From PNAI01 sp035574295 (GTDB lineage: Bacteria; Pseudomonadota; Alphaproteobacteria; Rhizobiales; Xanthobacteraceae), in the NCBI GenBank assembly GCA_035574295.1, contig DATLYX010000029.1, forward strand, positions 1 through 11,086: 11,086 bases of DNA. Direction: 5' to 3'. Position numbers and translations under genes: made by a program. This document shows, piece by piece, positions 7,045 to 11,086 of the stretch (position 1 is its first letter; every line of letters begins with the position of its first letter). Under the pieces are notes generated by a model. It worked only from the letters and a program-made list of their open reading frames with translations, was not told where the DNA came from and did not search any database.

Positions 7045-7065
7045 GGGGGAGATGAGATCCATCTG

Positions 7066-7749
7066 ATGGTTTCAAGCGTACTGATCGACTTCGACGGCAC
7101 CGTCACGCTCGAAGATACCACCGACCTCCTGCTCGAACGGTTCGCCAGCCCGCTTTGGCAGAGCATCGAACAGGAGTGGGTCGCAGGCCGCATCGGATCG
7201 CGCGAATGCCTGTCGCGGCAGATCGACCTCGTGCGCGCCACCCGGGCCGATTTCGAGGCGCTCGCCGACGAGGTGCCGGTGGACCCGGCATTCGCCGACT
7301 TCGTTGCCGCCGGCCGCGAGCTCTCGTTGCATATGGTGATCGGATCCGACGGTTTCGAGCCGCTGATCTCGCGGGTGCTGGCGCGGATCGGCGTGAAGCT
7401 GCCGGTGGCCAGCAACCGGCTGATCGCCTGCGCGGCCAACCGCTGGCGCGCCGAGTTCCCGCATTATCTCGGCGACTGCCGCTCGCAGAGCGGCAACTGC
7501 AAATGCGCGCTGTTCAATTCCGGGTCGACCGTGTTGGTCGGCGACGGCCGCTCCGATTTCTGCGCAGCGCCGCAGGCGACGCTCGTGCTCGCCAAGACAT
7601 CGCTCGCGAGGTACTGTCGGGAGTCCGCCATCGAACATGTCGCGATCGAGGGTTTTGCCGATGCGACGCGCGCGCTCCGCGCTTTCTGCAAAGCGCAAGA
7701 TCGCGCGGCGGCCGCGACCGCGCAGCAGAGCGGAGCATTGCATGCTTGA
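7066..7749 (+). CDS. MtnX-like HAD-superfamily (subclass IB) phosphatase
   Basis: A 227-residue cytoplasmic haloacid-dehalogenase-type phosphatase. Motif I is DFDGT, with nucleophile Asp8 and general acid Asp10. Motif II is Ser94 in VIGSDGF, motif III Lys146 in GNCKC, and motif IV GDGRSDFCAA with Asp160 and Asp164. The FPHYLGDCRSQSGNCK stretch and the LARYCRES tail recall Bacillus MtnX of the methionine salvage pathway, so the fold family is clear. No other methionine-salvage genes are present, so the substrate is open. ATG 7066 is preceded by a hairpin and a distant GGGGGAG. The last 8 bases overlap the aminotransferase start, which argues for one operon and possibly sequential steps on one phosphorylated, later aminated, small molecule. 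Confidence 0.85.
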   Translation: MVSSVLIDFDGTVTLEDTTDLLLERFASPLWQSIEQEWVAGRIGSRECLSRQIDLVRATRADFEALADEVPVDPAFADFVAAGRELSLHMVIGSDGFEPLISRVLARIGVKLPVASNRLIACAANRWRAEFPHYLGDCRSQSGNCKCALFNSGSTVLVGDGRSDFCAAPQATLVLAKTSLARYCRESAIEHVAIEGFADATRALRAFCKAQDRAAAATAQQSGALHA

Positions 7750-9142
7750 GCGGACACCGCATTCCGCAAGCGCAGAAGCGGCGGGCGAGGCCGAGCTGCT
7801 GGAACTCGAGCGGCTCTACTGCTCGCACGGCGACACCGTGCACTACACCGAACCGCCGAAGCTGTTCGAGCGATGCAAGGGATCGTTTCTGTACGATGCC
7901 GAAGGCCGCCCGTATCTCGATCTGCAGATGTGGTACTCGGCGGTCAATTTCGGCTACGGCAATCCGCGCCTCAATGCGGCGCTGAAACGGCAGCTCGAAA
8001 AACTGCCGCAGCTCGCGAGCCAATACCTGCATCGGGAGAAGATCGAGCTGGCGGCCTGGCTCTGCCGGCGCGCGGAAGCCACCTGGGGGGAGAAAGGCCG
8101 CGTGCAGTTCAACGTCGGCGGCTCGCAGGCGGTGGAGGACGCCATCAAGCTCGTGCGCAACGCCAAGGGCGGCAAGGGGCTGATGTTCGCGTTCGAGGGC
8201 GGTTACCACGGCCGCACGCTCGGAGCGTCGGCCATCACCTCGTCGTACCGCTATCGCCGGCGCTACGGCCATTTCGACCGCGCGCAGTTCGTGCCGTTCC
8301 CCTATCACTTCCGCGGGCCGCGCGGCATGAGCAAGGAGGAATACGGCGCGCAGATCGTGCAACAATTCGAACGGCTGTTCGAATCCGAATATTACGGCGT
8401 GTGGGACGCCAAGGCCGGCGAGGCGGAGTTTGCCGCATTCTTCGTCGAGCCGATCCAAGGTACCGGCGGCTATGTGATCCCGCCGAAAAATTTCTTCGTC
8501 GATCTGAAGAAGGTGCTCGACCGCTACGGCATTCTGCTGGTGGTGGACGAAATCCAGATGGGCATCTACCGCACCGGCAAGCTGTGGTCGATCGAGCATT
8601 TCGGCGTGGTGCCCGACGTGCTGGTGTTCGGCAAAGCCATCACCAACGGCCTGAATCCGCTGTCCGGCATCTGGGCGCGCGAGGCGCTGATCAATCCGCA
8701 GGCGTTTCCGCCGGGCTCCACCCACTCCACCTTCGCGTCAAATCCGCTCGGCACCGCGGTGGCGCTGGAGACGGTGAAGATGCTGGAGGAGGACGATTTT
8801 GAGACCAGCGTCGCCGCGAAAGGCGCCTATCTGCTCGACGGCCTCAAACAGCTTCAGCGCCGGCACGGGATCATCGGCGATGTGGACGGGCTCGGCCTGG
8901 CGTTGCGGGTGGAAATCTGCGCCGAGGACGGCTACACCCCGGACAAGGAAACGACCGACCGTCTGGTGGCGGAGGCGTTGCGCGCGGACCTCGAGGTCGG
9001 GGGCAAGCGCTACGGCCTCGTGCTCGACATCGGGGGCTACTACAAGAACGTCATCACGCTCGCGCCGGCGCTGACCATTTCGCAGTCGGAAATGGATCTG
9101 GCACTCGCGCTGCTCGACCGCCTGTTCGAGCGCGTGCGATAG
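7742..9142 (+). CDS. Class III PLP-dependent aminotransferase
   Basis: A 466-residue fold-type I aminotransferase of the ornithine/acetylornithine/4-aminobutyrate group. PLP-binding features are plain: GGSQAVE (126-132), YHGRT (155-159), VVDEIQ with Asp269 holding the pyridine nitrogen, and Lys298 in FGKAITNG forming the Schiff base. The STHSTFASNPLG block (326-337) is also typical. The start at 7742 has GGAG upstream and overlaps the HAD gene by 8 nt; the frame is open further upstream, but an earlier start would overlap that gene deeply. A region at about 185-235 (RGPRGMSKEEYG, YYGVWDAKAGEAEF) is not one I associate with ArgD, GabT or BioA, so I give no substrate. Amino donors or acceptors with a terminal amine are the family norm. 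Confidence 0.9.
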   Translation: MLERTPHSASAEAAGEAELLELERLYCSHGDTVHYTEPPKLFERCKGSFLYDAEGRPYLDLQMWYSAVNFGYGNPRLNAALKRQLEKLPQLASQYLHREKIELAAWLCRRAEATWGEKGRVQFNVGGSQAVEDAIKLVRNAKGGKGLMFAFEGGYHGRTLGASAITSSYRYRRRYGHFDRAQFVPFPYHFRGPRGMSKEEYGAQIVQQFERLFESEYYGVWDAKAGEAEFAAFFVEPIQGTGGYVIPPKNFFVDLKKVLDRYGILLVVDEIQMGIYRTGKLWSIEHFGVVPDVLVFGKAITNGLNPLSGIWAREALINPQAFPPGSTHSTFASNPLGTAVALETVKMLEEDDFETSVAAKGAYLLDGLKQLQRRHGIIGDVDGLGLALRVEICAEDGYTPDKETTDRLVAEALRADLEVGGKRYGLVLDIGGYYKNVITLAPALTISQSEMDLALALLDRLFERVR

Positions 9143-9150
9143 GGGACCGC

Positions 9151-9222
9151 ATGGACACGGCATTGAGATGGCTGGGAGAAGAGATGCGGCAGTGGTCTGA
9201 GCGTTTGGGACGGTTTGCGTGA
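9151..9222 (+). CDS. Possible 23-residue peptide, translationally coupled to the hydrolase gene
   Basis: An ATG at 9151 opens 23 codons ending in TGA at 9220-9222. It has a good ribosome binding site (AGGGG, 9141-9145) that overlaps the stop codon of the aminotransferase gene. Its TGA overlaps the GTG start of the hydrolase in a GTGA quartet, the classic layout of translational coupling. The peptide begins MDTALRWLGEEMRQW. Hydrophobic residues fall at 5, 8, 12, 15, 19 and 22, a regular a/d heptad spacing with charged residues between, as in an amphipathic helix. It could be a real micro-protein or only a device that loads ribosomes onto the hydrolase gene. I do not recognise a family. Confidence 0.45.
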   Translation: MDTALRWLGEEMRQWSERLGRFA

Positions 9223-10094
9223 GCAACAAGCGAGGCGATCACAGTCTCCTGTTCAGGGGTAATGCCGCGCGCGGGCGAACCGGCGTGCTCCTGATTCACG
9301 GTCTGGGCGGAACGCCGCTCGAGCTGAAGGCGGTCGCGCGCGGGCTTGCTGGGCGCGGCTGGACGGTGGCGTGCTGCCAACTCGCCGGACATTGCGGGAC
9401 CGAGGAGGACCTGCTCGCCACCACCTGGGCGGACTGGTTCGCCAGCGCCGAGCGGGCGATGGCCGATCTTGAAGGCCAATGCGACACCCTGGTGGTGGGC
9501 GGACTTTCCATCGGAGCCGTGCTGGCGCTGCGGCTTGCCGCGCTCAACCCCGAGCGCGTGCACGGCACGCTCCTGCTCGCGCCGACGCTCTGGTACGACG
9601 GCTGGGCGATACCCTGGTATCGCTTCATGCTCAAAATCGCATTCCGGTTGAGGTTCATCAAGCGCATGCGCTTTGCCGAGCGGCCACCGTACGGGATCAA
9701 GGACGAATCGATCCGCACCGTGGTGGCCGGCGCGATGCTGGCCGGAAAATCGGTGGAGGCGGGACTCACCTGCACCCCGCTCGGGGCGCTGCGCGAAGCC
9801 GATGCGCTCGTGCGCGACGTCGTGCAGCGCCTGCCTGCGATCAAGACGCCGGCGCTGATCGTACATCCGCGCGAGGACGACATCTCCGACCTGTCGAACG
9901 CCATCTACCTGCAGCGACGACTGGGCGGACTTGCGGAATGCGTGGTGCTCAACGACTGCTACCACATCGTCACGGTCGACCGGCAGCGCGACATCGTAAT
10001 CGACCGCGCCGCGCATTTCGTGGAGTTCATCGAGCGCCGGCGAGCGGAAGCGCGGGAGGGCGAAGCGCGCGTCGTGCAGATGACGAAGGCGTAA
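9219..10094 (+). CDS. Alpha/beta-hydrolase, Est30-like carboxylesterase/monoacylglycerol lipase type
   Basis: A 291-residue serine hydrolase without signal peptide, so probably cytoplasmic. The oxyanion motif is HGLGG (27-31). The nucleophile elbow is GLSIG with Ser97, where GLSMG is more usual. The acid is probably Asp220 in REDD, and the base His249 in CYHIVTVD. The Ser-Asp-His layout and the HIVTVDRQRD ending resemble Geobacillus Est30 carboxylesterase and bacterial monoacylglycerol lipases. A basic, aromatic-rich cap segment (YRFMLKIAFRLRFIKRMRF, about 134-152) could bind an acyl chain or membrane. The GTG start at 9219 overlaps the stop of the preceding mini-ORF, and the core fold begins soon after, so the protein looks complete. 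It is the last gene of the operon; the substrate is unknown. Confidence 0.85.
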   Translation: MSNKRGDHSLLFRGNAARGRTGVLLIHGLGGTPLELKAVARGLAGRGWTVACCQLAGHCGTEEDLLATTWADWFASAERAMADLEGQCDTLVVGGLSIGAVLALRLAALNPERVHGTLLLAPTLWYDGWAIPWYRFMLKIAFRLRFIKRMRFAERPPYGIKDESIRTVVAGAMLAGKSVEAGLTCTPLGALREADALVRDVVQRLPAIKTPALIVHPREDDISDLSNAIYLQRRLGGLAECVVLNDCYHIVTVDRQRDIVIDRAAHFVEFIERRRAEAREGEARVVQMTKA

Positions 10095-10137
10095 AGCTTC
10101 CGGCGCAGCGCCACTCGCGCGCGTTATCCTCAGCTTT
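10093..10137. terminator. Weak dyad between the convergent hydrolase and rhodanese genes
   Basis: AAAGCT (10093-10098) and its complement AGCTTT (10132-10137) flank a small inner repeat, GGCG-CAG-CGCC (10102-10112), spanning both stop codons. The outer stem read on either strand ends near a short A/T run, so a weak bidirectional terminator is possible. The stems are short and the distance is large. Confidence 0.25.
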
Positions 10138-10462
10138 CGGTCGGCAGCCCGGCGGCCTTCCAGGCGAGGATGCCGCCGGCCAGATGGGCGTCGTAGGGAT
10201 AGCCCTGCTCCTGTGCCGCCTGCGCGGCAATGGCGGAGCGGCGGCCGGAGCGGCAGGCAAACACCACCTCGCGACCCTGCGGATCGGGAATCTGCGCCGG
10301 ATCGAAGGCGGACATGGGCAGGATTTCCGCGCCCGGGAAGCGCTCGACCGCGATCTCGTTCGGCTCGCGCACGTCAACGAGCAGCACGCGGCCCTCGGCG
10401 AGGCCGCGCGCCACGTCCTCGGGTAACAGGTTCCGCACCTTGGGGGCGTCGGGGTCGGTCAT
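10130..10462 (-). CDS. Single-domain rhodanese-like sulfurtransferase
   Basis: A 110-residue protein consisting of one rhodanese domain, of the GlpE/PspE size class, without signal peptide. Visible hallmarks are LLVDVREPNEIAVERFPGA (27-45) and the active-site loop CRSGRRS (70-76), where Cys70 would carry the persulfide. The C-terminal GGILAWKAAGLP is also typical. The six-residue loop with two arginines fits sulfurtransferase rather than Cdc25-like phosphatase activity. ATG 10462 lacks a clear ribosome binding site. The TPR gene lies 88 nt upstream on the same strand with a hairpin between, so co-transcription is uncertain. The sulfur donor and acceptor cannot be told from sequence. Confidence 0.9.
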   Translation of the reverse strand: MTDPDAPKVRNLLPEDVARGLAEGRVLLVDVREPNEIAVERFPGAEILPMSAFDPAQIPDPQGREVVFACRSGRRSAIAAQAAQEQGYPYDAHLAGGILAWKAAGLPTES

Positions 10463-10514
10463 GGGTCGCTATGTAATGCAGGGCGAGAAAGAACGCCAGG
10501 ACGCCTGCGGGGTA

Positions 10515-10529
10515 GCTGCGGAACGCAGC
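10515..10529 (-). terminator. Hairpin between the TPR and rhodanese genes
   Basis: GCTGCG, a 3-nt GAA loop, then CGCAGC form a perfect 6-bp stem in the 88-nt gap after the TPR gene's stop. No T-run follows on the minus strand, so a standard intrinsic terminator is not shown. It may partly separate the two genes transcriptionally. Confidence 0.35.
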
Positions 10530-10550
10530 GGGGCGACAGCCGGGGAAACA

Positions 10551-11086
10551 TCAATTGACGCCGAAACGTGCGAAATCGTCGACGATGGTGGCGCGGATTT
10601 TTTTGGCTGCCTCGATGTCGGCGGCGGCGCCCTGCTCGTCGCCCTTCTTTTGCCTGGCGATGCCGCGGCCGTAAAGCGAGTATTCGTTGCGGGGCTCGAG
10701 CTTGAGGGCGGCATCGTAGTCGGCGATGGCTTTGTCGAGGTCGCCCAGCTTCAGATAGGCGAAGGCGCGACTGTCGAGGGCGTCGGCGTAGTCGGGCCGC
10801 AGCTTCAGCGCCGCGTTGCAATCGTCAAGCGCGGCCTGCAAGTCCCCGACGATGGCGCGCGACCAGCAGCGGCTGTTGAAACGCTGCGCGGTGGGCTCGA
10901 GCCGGATCGCTTCCGAGTAGTCGGCGATGGCGTTGTGATAATCGCGCCGATCATAAAGCGTATGGCCGCGCTCGTAATAGGCCCTGGCCAGGCCGGCGCG
11001 GTAGTCCGCAGCGCCGGCCTCGAGCTTCACGGCCGCGGTGTAGTCGGCAATCGCGCGCTCGTAGTCACGCTCCGCCAGGTAGGCGG
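10551..11086 (-). CDS. Tetratricopeptide-repeat (TPR) protein, N-terminus beyond the window
   Basis: About 178 C-terminal residues are visible, and the frame stays open to the window edge; an internal GTG at 11030 is not the start. The sequence is an array of roughly 34-residue TPR units with the expected helix pattern. Recurring endings are AIADYTAAVKLE, AIADYSEAIRLEP, ALDDCNAALKLRP and AIADYDAALKLEP, followed by a capping unit and the tail DDFARFGVN. TPR arrays are protein-binding scaffolds, often periplasmic or membrane-associated in alphaproteobacteria; location cannot be judged because the N-terminus is missing. The repeats are not near-identical in DNA, so recent tandem duplication is not indicated. 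The partner is unknown. Confidence 0.88.
   Translation of the reverse strand, partial: AYLAERDYERAIADYTAAVKLEAGAADYRAGLARAYYERGHTLYDRRDYHNAIADYSEAIRLEPTAQRFNSRCWSRAIVGDLQAALDDCNAALKLRPDYADALDSRAFAYLKLGDLDKAIADYDAALKLEPRNEYSLYGRGIARQKKGDEQGAAADIEAAKKIRATIVDDFARFGVN

Larger units (their letters stand above)
6812..7065. promoter_or_regulatory. Divergent intergenic region between potF and the HAD-phosphatase operon
   Basis: These 254 bases must carry promoters for both the minus-strand polyamine-binding protein and the plus-strand operon. The part at about 6870-6990 is AT-richer than the surroundings. It includes an AAAATTTT block in GCAAAATTTTCTGC and an 11-bp inverted repeat at 6950-6960. I find no strong -35/-10 pair. 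On the minus strand, GTGACA (6960-6955) and TATGCG lie 15 nt apart, a poor match. The frame upstream of potF stays open back to 6943, with a second plausible start at 6898. Confidence 0.55.

Noticed and set aside
7066..7749. Reading the HAD gene as mtnX of methionine salvage
   Set aside because: The family resemblance is real, but no mtnA, mtnB, mtnD, mtnK or mtnW gene is nearby, so only 'MtnX-like' is justified.
7514..8725. 403-codon minus-strand open frame antisense to the aminotransferase
   Set aside because: It opposes a clear class III aminotransferase and has no motif of its own.
5687..9142. A single polyamine-utilisation operon joining potF and the aminotransferase
   Set aside because: They lie on opposite strands with a 254-bp divergent region between them. 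Shared regulation is possible, but one operon is not.
9151..10094. The mini-ORF as the frameshifted N-terminus of the hydrolase
   Set aside because: The hydrolase already has a complete core from the GVLLIHGLGG strand onward, so no missing N-terminal part needs to be explained.

Overview
The window is GC-rich DNA from an alphaproteobacterium, most likely a member of the Hyphomicrobiales (Rhizobiales; Bradyrhizobium/Rhodoplanes-like). The strongest clue is a complete, correctly ordered cluster for the very-long-chain fatty acid (VLCFA, typically 27-hydroxyoctacosanoate) of lipid A. That gene set is characteristic of this order. No rRNA, tRNA, CRISPR array, transposase or phage gene was seen.

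Layout. (1) 1-456: no convincing gene; leader and promoter region of the first operon. (2) 457-5662, plus strand: six tightly packed genes, acpXL, fabZ-type dehydratase, fabF2-type ketosynthase-like protein, fabF1-type ketosynthase, medium-chain dehydrogenase/reductase and lpxXL. Gaps are 4-11 nt and one pair overlaps by 8 nt. (3) 5687-6811, minus strand, convergent with lpxXL: a PotF-type periplasmic putrescine/polyamine-binding protein with no transporter partners in view. (4) 6812-7065: divergent intergenic region with a short palindrome and a hairpin. (5) 7066-10094, plus strand: an apparent operon of a MtnX-like HAD phosphatase, a class III PLP aminotransferase, a 23-codon mini-ORF and an Est30-like alpha/beta hydrolase. 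(6) 10130-11086, minus strand: a single-domain rhodanese and, upstream of it, a TPR protein cut off by the window edge.

How the genes work together. In the VLCFA cluster, AcpXL carries the growing acyl chain, FabF1 condenses, the FabZ-like enzyme dehydrates, the dehydrogenase is a candidate enoyl reductase, and LpxXL moves the finished chain from AcpXL to lipid A. The FabF2 homologue has lost the catalytic Cys, the first His and the Lys of the ketosynthase active site. It therefore looks like a chain-length-factor-type partner of FabF1. The dehydrogenase keeps the structural-zinc cysteines but has lost all three catalytic-zinc ligands. No ketoreductase and no hydroxylase for the omega-1 OH lie in the window.

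The HAD-aminotransferase-hydrolase operon matches no pathway I recognise and is the best candidate here for an undescribed small-molecule system. Its mini-ORF, coupled by a GTGA overlap to the hydrolase, encodes a short peptide with a regular heptad pattern.
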